This document shows, in pieces, positions 1-7,390 of a DNA stretch of 32,288 nucleotides. This DNA is from Nocardia seriolae NBRC 15557. Lineage in GTDB: Bacteria; Actinomycetota; Actinomycetes; Mycobacteriales; Mycobacteriaceae. The DNA lies in contig NZ_BJWY01000090.1 in NCBI RefSeq assembly GCF_007990715.1, positions 1 through 32,288 of the forward strand, written 5' to 3'. The number at the start of each line of letters is the position of its first letter. The first letter of the stretch is position 1. Below the pieces are notes generated by a model. That model ran no database searches, was not told the origin of the DNA, and saw nothing but the letters and a program-made list of their open reading frames with translations. A program made the position numbers and the translations under genes.

Positions 1-177
1 CGACACTAGCACACCACGAGCAGACGCCAAGCGGGCGAATTTCGAGCAGGAGAACGCAAAATTGCGCGAATTCCCAGCAGCGAATCCACCTGGGGGAGGA
101 CGATTCTCCATAGTGGACGAGACACTCGCCCGCTCACCGACCCCGATCCATGTCCGCCGCCGCGAATGGAGCGTGTT

Positions 178-1065
178 GTGTCCGAAGGTCCCGCGTCATC
201 GACCCTGCCGCGCCGCCAGCTCGGCCGTTATCTGCGCGACTGGCGTATCCAGGCGGGATTGACCATCGCCGAAGCCGCCAAACTCATGGAGTGGGGCGCG
301 AGCACCCTACAGCGGCTGGAAAAGGGCAATGCGGACCGCATCCGAACCATCGACATCCAGGAGCTGTGCCGGATCTACGGGATACCGGCCGAAATCGCCG
401 AGGGGCTCAAGGGTTTGGCGCAGCAGGCGGCCGTCAAGAGCTGGTGGCACTCCTACGGCGACCTGATCCCGGAGAACTTCGACGTCTACGTGGGCCTGGA
501 GGCATCCGCGCAGCAGTTGTCGTGCTACCAATCGGAATTGGTGCCCGGGCTGCTCCAGATCGCCGAATACGCAAGGGCCCTGAACCGCCTCGGCTATCCG
601 GAAGAGTCGGCGGCGGAGGTGGATCGGCGCGTTCAGCTGCGCCTGCAGCGCCAGGCCATGCTGACCCGCCGCACCCGGCCGGCGAATCTGGCCATGGTGT
701 TGCACGAATCGGTATTGCGCCGCCTGGTGGGAGGTGCAAGGGTGATGGCGGCGCAGGTCCGGCACTTGGCGGAACTGAGCACTCGGCCCAATGTCTGCCT
801 GCGTATCCTGCCCTTCGCCGCCGGTGTCCCGCTGGGACTTTCGACCGGCCCGTTCGTGATTCTGGAGTTCGGAACCGACAGCAAAGGGCAGCCGGTCGAG
901 CCCCCGGTGGTCTACGTGGAGGGTTTCACCGGCGATCTGTATCTCGAGAGACAGGGCGACGTTCAGCGCTATCGCCGGGCCCAGGACGGCCTGGAACGCT
1001 GCGCGTTGGACGTCCAGGACAGCAGAAACCTGCTTAGACAGGTGGCGAAGGAGTATTCGGCATGA
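178..1065 (+). CDS. XRE-family helix-turn-helix regulator with DUF5753 domain
   Basis: This is a cytoplasmic DNA-binding regulator of about 295 residues. Residues about 12-70 form an XRE-type helix-turn-helix (RRQLGRYLRDWRIQAGLT... with LMEWGASTLQRLEKG as the recognition part). The rest, from the SWWHSYGDLIP segment onward, matches the DUF5753 sensor/partner domain usual in actinomycete regulators of this size. GTG at 178 is preferred because GGAG lies six bases upstream; an in-frame ATG at 166 has no ribosome-binding site. The stop overlaps the next start as ATGA, so the two genes are translationally coupled. Established knowledge: XRE-DUF5753/DUF397 pairs are abundant in Streptomyces and relatives, and some behave as antitoxin/toxin-like or developmental regulator pairs. 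The target of this pair cannot be read from the sequence. Confidence 0.92.
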   Translation: MSEGPASSTLPRRQLGRYLRDWRIQAGLTIAEAAKLMEWGASTLQRLEKGNADRIRTIDIQELCRIYGIPAEIAEGLKGLAQQAAVKSWWHSYGDLIPENFDVYVGLEASAQQLSCYQSELVPGLLQIAEYARALNRLGYPEESAAEVDRRVQLRLQRQAMLTRRTRPANLAMVLHESVLRRLVGGARVMAAQVRHLAELSTRPNVCLRILPFAAGVPLGLSTGPFVILEFGTDSKGQPVEPPVVYVEGFTGDLYLERQGDVQRYRRAQDGLERCALDVQDSRNLLRQVAKEYSA

Positions 1066-1265
1066 GTGTGGAGCTTTCCGGGGCCCGCTGGTTCAAGAGC
1101 AGCCGCAGCGGGGCCGGTAAGGAGTGCGTCGAGGTGGCGTTCCTGGCCACCGGCCGGGTCGGCGTGCGGGACAGCAAGAATCCGCAGGGCCCGGCGCTGG
1201 TGTTCGGCGCCGCGGAGTGGCGGTCGTGCACCGCTGCCATCGAAAACGGTGCGCTCGAGGGCTGA
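1062..1265 (+). CDS. DUF397 domain protein, partner of the upstream XRE regulator
   Basis: A 67-residue protein that is one complete DUF397 domain: WFKSSRSGAGKECVEVA near the N-terminus, then VGVRDSKNPQGPALVFGAAEW. Length and motif order are typical of the family. The ATG overlaps the stop of the XRE gene by four bases (ATGA), so the two proteins are made together. In characterised actinomycete pairs the DUF397 protein interacts with its cognate XRE protein, and that role is inferred here from position. A strong hairpin follows the stop, ending the bicistronic unit. Confidence 0.93.
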   Translation: MSVELSGARWFKSSRSGAGKECVEVAFLATGRVGVRDSKNPQGPALVFGAAEWRSCTAAIENGALEG

Positions 1266-1274
1266 TTCGCTGAT

Positions 1275-1309
1275 CGAGGGTTCACGGACCTCGCTTCCGT
1301 GAACCCTCG
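1275..1309. terminator. Hairpin terminator between convergent genes
   Basis: A perfect 14-bp inverted repeat (CGAGGGTTCACGGA and its complement, 1275-1288 and 1296-1309) with a seven-base loop. It sits between the DUF397 stop and the stop of the convergent small membrane protein. There is no clear U-tract, as is common in high-GC actinomycetes. It could serve transcription from both sides. Confidence 0.85.
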
Positions 1310-1328
1310 CCGCTCTGTGGAAGCAGCT

Positions 1329-1544
1329 TCATAGGATTGCGACCACGCCGATCGCGACGGCGGCCACCAGCACGCCGATCGCGATCGCGGGCATCAATGC
1401 GCCGGTCAGTACATATACGCCCATCGCCGATACCGCGAAGAGCATCCCTACGATCAGCCGTTCGACCCAGTCATCGGGACCCATTTTCCGGTACCGGGGA
1501 CGCGCATTCTTCAGTCCTCGGTCCACGAATAGTTGGATACCCAT
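1329..1544 (-). CDS. Small hypothetical membrane protein
   Basis: A protein of about 71 residues of unknown function. A basic N-terminal stretch (VDRGLKNARPRYRKMG) is followed by two hydrophobic segments (about VERLIVGMLFAVSAMGVYVL and MPAIAIGVLVAAVAIGVVAIL), so a two-helix inner-membrane protein is expected. The start is uncertain: ATG 1544 is used here, TTG 1559 and ATG 1484 are in frame, and none has a clear Shine-Dalgarno sequence. It lies 60 bases downstream of sdhB on the same strand and may be the last gene of the sdh transcript. Small membrane subunits are known in some mycobacterial succinate dehydrogenases, but I see no sequence evidence that this is one. Confidence 0.6.
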   Translation of the reverse strand: MGIQLFVDRGLKNARPRYRKMGPDDWVERLIVGMLFAVSAMGVYVLTGALMPAIAIGVLVAAVAIGVVAIL

Positions 1545-1604
1545 GCTTAGCCGGGGCAAACGTGCTTCCGTTGCACAATCGTCGCGGTGTCGTGATCTTC
1601 CCAG

Positions 1605-2351
1605 CTACCGCCGGAAAAGCTTGTTGCCGAGCCAGACGATGGGGTCGTATTTGCGGTCGACCACGCGTTCCTTGAGCGGGATCAGAGCATTGTCGGTGAT
1701 CTTGATGTGTTCCGGGCAAACCTCTGTGCAGCACTTGGTGATGTTGCACAGGCCCAGGCCCGCTTCCTCCTGTGCCAGCTCGCGCCGATCGGCCACATCG
1801 AGGGGATGCATTTCGAGTTCGGCAATGCGCATCAGGTATCGCGGGCCGGAGAATGCGTGCTTGTTGTCCTCGTGATCGCGCACCACGTGGCAGGTGTTCT
1901 GGCACAGGAAGCATTCGATGCACTTGCGGAATTCCTGCGACCGCTCCACATCGGCCTGCTGCATCCGGTACTCGCCCGGCTTCAGATCCACCGGCGGGGT
2001 GAAAGACGGCACCTCGCGCGCCTTTTCGTAGTTGAACGACACATCGGTCACCAGATCCCGAATTACCGGGAAGGTGCGCATGGGCGTCACCGTCACCACT
2101 TCGTCCTGGGTGAAGGTCGACATGCGCGTCATGCACAGCAGCCGCGGCCGCCCGTTCACCTCCGCCGAGCAGGAACCGCACTTGCCCGCCTTGCAGTTCC
2201 AGCGCACCGCCAGGTCCGGCGCCTGGGTGGCCTGCAGCCGGTGGATGATGTCGAGCACCACCTCGCCCTCGTTCACCTCCACGGTGAAGTCGTGCAGGCC
2301 GCCGCCCTCGGTGTCGCCGCGCCACACCTTGAACTTCGCCTCGTAACCCAT
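1605..2351 (-). CDS. sdhB: Succinate dehydrogenase iron-sulfur subunit (Sdh1 type)
   Basis: The 248-residue electron-transfer subunit of succinate:quinone oxidoreductase, passing electrons from the SdhA flavin to the membrane quinone site. The N-terminal ferredoxin fold carries the [2Fe-2S] cysteines C53, C58, C61 and C73. The C-terminal domain has the [4Fe-4S] set C144-IE-C147-FL-C150-QNT-C154 and the last cluster set C202...C207C208...C212-P. All cluster ligands are present, so it should be functional. ATG 2351 lies two bases after the sdhA stop and has a purine-rich GGAAAGGCGG upstream. The order membrane subunit, flavoprotein, iron-sulfur protein, and the short hydrophilic N-terminus, resemble mycobacterial Sdh1 (Rv0249c-Rv0247c) rather than the sdhCDAB type. 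Confidence 0.95.
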   Translation of the reverse strand: MGYEAKFKVWRGDTEGGGLHDFTVEVNEGEVVLDIIHRLQATQAPDLAVRWNCKAGKCGSCSAEVNGRPRLLCMTRMSTFTQDEVVTVTPMRTFPVIRDLVTDVSFNYEKAREVPSFTPPVDLKPGEYRMQQADVERSQEFRKCIECFLCQNTCHVVRDHEDNKHAFSGPRYLMRIAELEMHPLDVADRRELAQEEAGLGLCNITKCCTEVCPEHIKITDNALIPLKERVVDRKYDPIVWLGNKLFRR

Positions 2352-2353
2352 GG

Positions 2354-4300
2354 CTATTCCGCCTTTCCTGCCTCGTTAGGCAGCTCCGTGTCCCGCAGCA
2401 CTGCGAGATCCGCGGAGGTGTAGTACTTTTCGAGCTCGGCCGGGTCGAACAAGCGCAGCAGATCCTCCCGCATGGGCACCTGGGCCTCGGGGGTGACGGT
2501 CACCGACGGCACCGAGAACCCGACCTCGTCCGGGTCGACGGTGCAGACCAGCAGCTTGTTGCGCCACACCGGATCCATGCCGGGATGGTCGTCGCGGGTG
2601 TGGCCGCCGCGGCTCTCGGTGCGCAGCAGCGCCGCCTGGGCCACACATTCGCTGATCAGCAGCATATTGCGCAGGTCGATGGCCAGGTGCCAGCCCGGAT
2701 TGAACTGCCGGTGCCCCTCCACGGTCACGTGGTCGTAGCGGTCGCGCAGTTCGGCGAGCTTCTCGACGGCCTGCTTCAGCTCGTGTTCCTTGCGGATGAT
2801 GCCGACCAGATCGTTCATGGTCTGCTGCAGGTCCATGTGCAGCGTGTACGGGTTCTCCCCCGGGCCGCCCTCACTGGGCGGATCGAACGGTGTCACAGCC
2901 GCTTTCGCGGCCGCGGCCAGATCGGCATCGGAGATCTTGGGCCGGGCGGCCAGCTGCTCCACATAGGTGGCCGCGCCGAGCCCGGCGCGGCGTCCGAACA
3001 CCAGCAGATCCGAGAGCGAGTTGCCGCCCAGGCGGTTGGACCCGTGCAGACCGCCCGCGCATTCGCCGGCCGCGAACAGGCCGGGCACGGTGGCCGCCTG
3101 GGTGTCCGGATCGACCTCGATGCCACCCATGACGTAGTGACAGGTCGGGCCGACCTCCATGGGTTCCTTCGTAATGTCCACATCCGCCAGCTCCTTGAAC
3201 TGGTGGTGCATGGACGGCAGCCGCTTGACGATCTGATCGGCGGGCAGGCGCGAGGCGATATCCAGGTACACGCCGCCATGCGGCGTCCCGCGCCCGGACT
3301 TCACTTCCTCATTGATGGCGCGGGCGACTTCGTCACGGGGCAGCAGATCCGGTGTGCGCCGGGCGGAGTCGTTGTCCTTCAGCCACTGGTCCGCCTCTTC
3401 GATGGTCTCGGCGTACTGGCCCTTGAACACCGGCGGGATGTAGCCGAACATGAATCGTTCGCCCTCGGAGTTCTTGAGCACGCCGCCGTCACCGCGCACC
3501 GCCTCGGTGACCAGGATGCCCTTCACCGACGGCGGCCAGACCATGCCGGTCGGATGGAATTGCAGGAACTCCATATTGATCAGCGACGCCCCGGCGCGCA
3601 GCGCCAGCGCGTGCCCGTCGCCGGTGTACTCCCAGGAGTTCGATGTCACCTTGTAGGACTTGCCGACGCCACCGGTGGCGATCACGATCGCGGGGGCCTC
3701 GAAGACGACGAAACGCCCGGATTCACGCCAGTACCCGAAGGCCCCGGCGATCCGGTCGCCGTCCTTGAGCAGTTCGGTGATGGTGCATTCGGCGAAGACC
3801 TTGATGCGCGCCTCGTAGTCGCCGGTCTGCGCGAAGTCCTCCTGCTGCAGCGAGACGATCTTCTGCTGGAAGGTGCGGATGAGCTCGAGCCCGGTGCGGT
3901 CGCCGACGTGCGCCAGCCGCGGATAGGTGTGGCCGCCGAAGTTGCGCTGGCTGATCCGGCCGTCCTTGGTCCGATCGAACAGCGCCCCATAGGTTTCCAG
4001 CTCCCACACCCGGTCGGGGGCCTCCTGGGCGTGCAGTTCGGCCATGCGCCAGTTGTTGAGGAACTTGCCCCCGCGCATGGTGTCCTTGAAATGGGCCTGC
4101 CAGCTGTCCTTGTCGTCGGCATTGCCCATGGCGGCCGCGCAGCCGCCCTCGGCCATGACGGTGTGCGCCTTGCCGAACAGGGATTTGCAGACCACCGCCA
4201 CCGACAGCCCGTGCTCACGGGCCTCGATGACCGCACGCAGACCGGCGCCGCCGGCGCCGATCACGAACACGTCGTACTTGTGCCGTTCGACTTCAGGCAT
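2354..4300 (-). CDS. sdhA: Succinate dehydrogenase flavoprotein subunit (Sdh1 type)
   Basis: The 648-residue catalytic subunit that oxidises succinate to fumarate with covalently bound FAD. Visible features are the dinucleotide-binding start VFVIGAGGAGLRAVIEA, the flavin-attachment histidine in KAHTVMAEGG (about H46), the substrate motif FLQFHPTGM, the RGDGGVLKN segment, and the C-terminal FAD/active-site motif GSNRLGGNSLSDLLVFG. Length matches the mycobacterial Sdh1 flavoprotein (about 646). ATG 4300 is chosen because AGGAG lies 11 bases upstream; a GTG at 4312 would overlap that site. It sits between sdhC (46 bases upstream) and sdhB (2 bases downstream). A fumarate reductase role cannot be excluded from sequence alone, but gene order favours succinate oxidation. 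Confidence 0.96.
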   Translation of the reverse strand: MPEVERHKYDVFVIGAGGAGLRAVIEAREHGLSVAVVCKSLFGKAHTVMAEGGCAAAMGNADDKDSWQAHFKDTMRGGKFLNNWRMAELHAQEAPDRVWELETYGALFDRTKDGRISQRNFGGHTYPRLAHVGDRTGLELIRTFQQKIVSLQQEDFAQTGDYEARIKVFAECTITELLKDGDRIAGAFGYWRESGRFVVFEAPAIVIATGGVGKSYKVTSNSWEYTGDGHALALRAGASLINMEFLQFHPTGMVWPPSVKGILVTEAVRGDGGVLKNSEGERFMFGYIPPVFKGQYAETIEEADQWLKDNDSARRTPDLLPRDEVARAINEEVKSGRGTPHGGVYLDIASRLPADQIVKRLPSMHHQFKELADVDITKEPMEVGPTCHYVMGGIEVDPDTQAATVPGLFAAGECAGGLHGSNRLGGNSLSDLLVFGRRAGLGAATYVEQLAARPKISDADLAAAAKAAVTPFDPPSEGGPGENPYTLHMDLQQTMNDLVGIIRKEHELKQAVEKLAELRDRYDHVTVEGHRQFNPGWHLAIDLRNMLLISECVAQAALLRTESRGGHTRDDHPGMDPVWRNKLLVCTVDPDEVGFSVPSVTVTPEAQVPMREDLLRLFDPAELEKYYTSADLAVLRDTELPNEAGKAE

Positions 4301-4346
4301 GGAACCGAACACTCCTGGGAGACAGAGGAATAGGAAGCTGTGACGA

Positions 4347-5180
4347 TCAGCCGATGAGGCGCGGGTCGGAAATCGTCCCGCTGGCCACCAGCATCACGTA
4401 GAAATCGGTCAGGACCAGCGTGCCCAGCGTGGTCCACGCCAGCTGCATGTGGCGGGTGTTCAGCTTGGACACCACGGTCCAGAAGCGGTACCGCACCGGA
4501 TGCTGCGAGAAGTGCTTGAGCCGCCCGCCCGCGATGTGGCGGCAGGAGTGGCACGAGAGCGTGTACGCCCACAGCAGCAGGGCGTTCCCGGTGATGATGG
4601 CGGTACCCAGCCCGATGCCGAAGCCGCCGTCCTTGCCGTGGAAGGAGATGACCGCGTCATAGGTGTTGATCACCGAGATGATGACCGCGACGTAGAAGAA
4701 GTAGCGGTGCGCGTTCTGGATGATCAGCGGAAGCCGCGTCTCCCCCGTGTATTTCGCGTGCGGCTCGGCCACCGCGCAGGCGGGCGGCGACATCCACACC
4801 GACCGGTAATACGCCTTGCGGTAGTAGTAGCAGGTGAGCCGGAACATCAGCAGGAACGGCAGCACCAGGAAGCCCAGCGGGATCCACATGGGCAGGTCGC
4901 CGATCGGCGTGCCGAAATGACTCGAGCCCTTTTCGCAGACGGTGCTCAGGCACGGCGAATAGAACGGTGTCAGATAGTGGTAGTCGTTCACCCAATACGC
5001 AGCGCGCACAAAGGATCTGACGGTCGCGTAAATGACGAACGCGCCCAGGCCGAGCACCGTCATGGCCGGTGGTACCCACCAGCGGTCGGTGCGGAGCGTC
5101 CGGGCCGCGATGGCGGCCCGGCCCCGGCTGAAAACCCCTGTGCTGTCCGATTCAGAAGCCCTGACTGGTGCGGCGCTCAC
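4347..5180 (-). CDS. sdhC: Succinate dehydrogenase membrane-anchor subunit with Cys/His cluster
   Basis: A fused membrane subunit of about 277 residues that anchors SdhAB and forms the quinone site. About five hydrophobic helices are visible (near VPPAMTVLGLGAFVIYA, WIPLGFLVLPFLLMF, YFFYVAVIISVI, LGTAIITGNALLLWAYTL and LAWTTLGTLVLTDFYVML). Directly after the fourth helix is C-H-S-C-R-H (C210, H211, C213, H215). Such a Cys2His2 cluster fits the membrane-embedded Rieske-type [2Fe-2S] centre reported for mycobacterial Sdh1; that link is from memory. Two further cysteines (YSPCLSTVC) lie in a loop after helix 1. GTG 5180 is chosen because GAGG lies nine bases upstream and the length then matches Rv0249c (about 273); a GTG at 5252 would add 24 unlikely residues. 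Confidence 0.9.
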   Translation of the reverse strand: MSAAPVRASESDSTGVFSRGRAAIAARTLRTDRWWVPPAMTVLGLGAFVIYATVRSFVRAAYWVNDYHYLTPFYSPCLSTVCEKGSSHFGTPIGDLPMWIPLGFLVLPFLLMFRLTCYYYRKAYYRSVWMSPPACAVAEPHAKYTGETRLPLIIQNAHRYFFYVAVIISVINTYDAVISFHGKDGGFGIGLGTAIITGNALLLWAYTLSCHSCRHIAGGRLKHFSQHPVRYRFWTVVSKLNTRHMQLAWTTLGTLVLTDFYVMLVASGTISDPRLIG

Positions 5181-5544
5181 TGCTGGATGCCTCGCTGCTC
5201 TACCCCGTGGAACGTCATCGTTACCTCCGGCATCGAAGGTGATGGTGAGCACCTTACGACAGTGGCGCTATCACTCGAGCTCGCAACAGCTATTTCGTGA
5301 TCCCGTGATTTGCGCCACATTTCCGGTGCTCACCAGCGTTTCGTTTGCTCGGTGAACAAACGGCAATCTCGTGAATGCGGCACGCTGTCAGAAAGATTGG
5401 GATTTCGGACATTGCGCAGCTCGGCCGGTCGTTTCTCCCGGTTACACACCGTCACACGGCAGCAACAACTCTGTGGTGGCCTGTCCCCTGAGCTAGACAA
5501 CCCCCTCCGGGGGAGCCGGTGATGAGGTTCGAAGGGAGCCGGTG
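5181..5544. promoter_or_regulatory. Divergent control region between sdhC and the thiolase-like gene
   Basis: This 364-base stretch holds no convincing gene and must carry the promoters of the leftward sdh operon and the rightward thiolase-like gene. Visible elements are an inverted repeat CGTTTG-N9-CAAACG (5342-5362), a short palindrome GGTGCTCACC (5325-5334), and, near the right end, CCCCCTCCGGGGGAG, in which the first ribosome-binding site could be hidden in a small hairpin. No factor can be assigned to these sites. Confidence 0.5.
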
Positions 5545-5549
5545 ATGAG
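5511..5549 (+). repeat. Duplicated ribosome-binding site/start module with seven-codon leader
   Basis: The 16-base block GGGAGCCGGTGATGAG occurs at 5511-5526 and again at 5534-5549, a 23-base period. Each copy carries a Shine-Dalgarno-like sequence and an ATG. The first ATG (5521) opens a seven-codon frame (MRFEGSR) ending in TGA that overlaps the second ATG as TGATG, so the leader is placed for translational coupling to the downstream gene. Confidence 0.7.
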
Positions 5550-6849
5550 ACGAGTGGCCATCGTGATGCCGATGCGCACACCAGTGGGGATGCCCGACGG
5601 GGTGATGGCCGCGGTTCCGCCGCATCGCCTGGTGGGCACGGTGATCGCGGCGGTGCTCGGCCGATCCGGGATCGACCCGCAGCGGGTGGAACAACTCGTC
5701 ACCGCCGTCCCCGACCCCGAGGCCCTGCGGCCCGCGCTCCCCAACTGCGGGCTCTCGCCCGAACTCGGCGATTTCGCCGTCGGCGGCGGTCCCGGCAGCG
5801 GCCTGCGCGCCCTGGTCACCGCCGCCATGATGGTGCAGACCGGCGCGGCCGACGTGGTACTGGCCGTCGGCGCCGAATACGACCGCGCCACAAAGGGATT
5901 CGCCAAGCAATCGCCCAGCGTCGCGCCCCGGCGGCCCGCCCGCCCCGGCTCCGAGCCCGAGGGCGGCCCCAGTACCGATGAGCAGATCGCCCTCTGGGCC
6001 GCGGCCGAACCCATACTGGGACAGGCGGATTCGCTGCGCATCGAGGACCTGGCCGGTGACCACGGCCTGACCCGCGCCGACGTCGACGTCTACGCCGCGG
6101 CCAGCCACCGCCGCGCCGCCCGCGCGCATCGCCAGGGCGTCTTCGGGGTGGAGATCGCGCCGGTCGTGGTGTGCGCCGAACCCGACGATCCGAACTCCGG
6201 AGTGGTGCGGCTGGTCGACCGCGACGAGGGTTTGCGCGACGATGTCTCACCCCGCGCCTTCGCCGCGCTGGCACCCTTCCTGGCCGACGGCGTGACCACC
6301 GCGGGCAACAGCGCCACCCGCACCCTGGCCGCCTCGGCCTGCCTGGTGGTGGCCGAGGAGCGGCTGGTGGATCTGGGCCTGGACCCCATGGGCTACCTGG
6401 TCCACTGGGTGAGCGCCGCGGGCCCGGGCGGCGGCCCGGTGCCCGCCACCACCTCCGCCATCGCGAAGGCCCTGTGGCGCAGCGGCTTCGAACTGCCGGA
6501 TCTGGAACTGCTGGAGGTGGAGGAGACCTCCGCGGTGGAGGTGCTGGCCCTGGCCCGCACCCTCGGCCTCGACGACCGCCACGGCGAGCGCCTCAACGTG
6601 CACGGCGGCGCCATCGCCCTCGGTGAGCCGGGCGGTGCCGCGGGCCTGCGCATGGTCACCACCATGCTGCACGAATTGTCCCGCCGCGACGGCGGTCTGG
6701 GGCTGGCGGTCTCCCCCGCCGGACCGGGCCGCGCCCTGGCGGCGGTCTTCGAATCCCCCGACCTGGAGCCGGTGTCGCAGGCGCCCCTGGGCGCGCGCTT
6801 CCGCGGCGCGGGCAGCAGGCGTTCGGTGCGCGGCCGCCACCGGCACTGA
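5545..6849 (+). CDS. Thiolase-family protein lacking catalytic residues
   Basis: A 434-residue protein with the full thiolase fold order, but apparently without enzyme activity. The N-terminus RRVAIVMPMRTPVG and the core motifs TTAGNSATR and LNVHGGAIALG are clearly thiolase. The nucleophile motif normally reading N-R-x-C-G-S-G-L is VGGGPGSGL (Cys replaced by Pro, about P83). The catalytic GHP is GEP (His to Glu, about E361). The C-terminal C-x-G-G-G is AVSPAGPG (Cys to Val). N-E-A-F-A is also lost (VEETSA). The reading frame is intact and codon use resembles neighbouring genes, which argues for a kept non-catalytic role, perhaps acyl-CoA or protein binding. ATG 5545 is chosen over GTG 5542 because AGGGAG lies six bases upstream and MRRVAIV fits the family start. 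Confidence 0.85.
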   Translation: MRRVAIVMPMRTPVGMPDGVMAAVPPHRLVGTVIAAVLGRSGIDPQRVEQLVTAVPDPEALRPALPNCGLSPELGDFAVGGGPGSGLRALVTAAMMVQTGAADVVLAVGAEYDRATKGFAKQSPSVAPRRPARPGSEPEGGPSTDEQIALWAAAEPILGQADSLRIEDLAGDHGLTRADVDVYAAASHRRAARAHRQGVFGVEIAPVVVCAEPDDPNSGVVRLVDRDEGLRDDVSPRAFAALAPFLADGVTTAGNSATRTLAASACLVVAEERLVDLGLDPMGYLVHWVSAAGPGGGPVPATTSAIAKALWRSGFELPDLELLEVEETSAVEVLALARTLGLDDRHGERLNVHGGAIALGEPGGAAGLRMVTTMLHELSRRDGGLGLAVSPAGPGRALAAVFESPDLEPVSQAPLGARFRGAGSRRSVRGRHRH

Positions 6850-6855
6850 GCATCG

Positions 6856-6885
6856 GCCACGCCTCGACGTCATTGTCGAGGTGGC
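6856..6885. terminator. Bidirectional hairpin terminator
   Basis: Between the convergent thiolase-like gene and the 95-residue gene: stem CCTCGAC/GTCGAGG (6862-6868, 6875-6881), extended by GCCA/TGGC across a two-base bulge, loop GTCATT. No U-tract. Position and stem strength support termination for both genes. Confidence 0.65.
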
Positions 6886-6909
6886 TCCGCAGGTGTTCTG
6901 AAGAGTCGG

Positions 6910-7197
6910 TTACTTGGTGCGGGGGCGGGAGTGGAAGCCGAGGCCCTCGTCCTGTGCGCCCATCCAAGCCGCCTCATCGTGCTTGGCGTCGGGGACGTAG
7001 ATGGTCTCCTGCTTCCCCTGCGGTGATTCCGGGGGTGGCGCCTGCTCGAACTCGTCGGTGTCGATGACGAGCCTTTCCAGATCGTTCTCCAAGCGGCGGA
7101 CCGTGCCCGCGTCTCCGTAGTGCGAACGCAGAGCGCTGACGCACTGCCGGAGCTGGCCGACCGCGTAGCGGAGTTCAGCAATTTCGCTGCGTGTCAT
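6910..7197 (-). CDS. Hypothetical 95-residue protein
   Basis: I do not recognise this family. The N-terminal half (MTRSEIAELRYAVGQLRQCV ... VRRLENDLERLVIDTDEFEQ) is strongly helical and heptad-like, suggesting a coiled coil or helical hairpin. The C-terminal half is polar, proline-rich (APPPESPQG) and probably disordered. There is no signal peptide or membrane segment. ATG 7197 is supported by GAGGAGGG five bases upstream; an in-frame start at 7233 lacks such a site. The gene lies 193 bases downstream of the alpha/beta hydrolase on the same strand, and a hairpin separates it from the convergent thiolase-like gene. Confidence 0.7.
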   Translation of the reverse strand: MTRSEIAELRYAVGQLRQCVSALRSHYGDAGTVRRLENDLERLVIDTDEFEQAPPPESPQGKQETIYVPDAKHDEAAWMGAQDEGLGFHSRPRTK

Positions 7198-7390
7198 CGA
7201 AACCCTCCTCGAGCCGTGTGACAGACCACACATAGTGATCTACAACACAGTACGTGATCATGTTGGATACGTCTCGTCCGCCGGGGATATTCGCAGCTCA
7301 GGGGCCTGTCGCGGGAGCCGGAATGATGGCGGCAGGCGTTTCAAATCGCTGAATTCGCCCGCCGCCGAGTGCCTCTCGGAGCCGCCGCCG

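Noticed and set aside
2585..4333. Long open frame on the plus strand opposite sdhA
   Set aside because: It is an antisense shadow of a GC-rich gene: composition dominated by Arg, Gly, His and Ala, no family motif, no ribosome-binding site.
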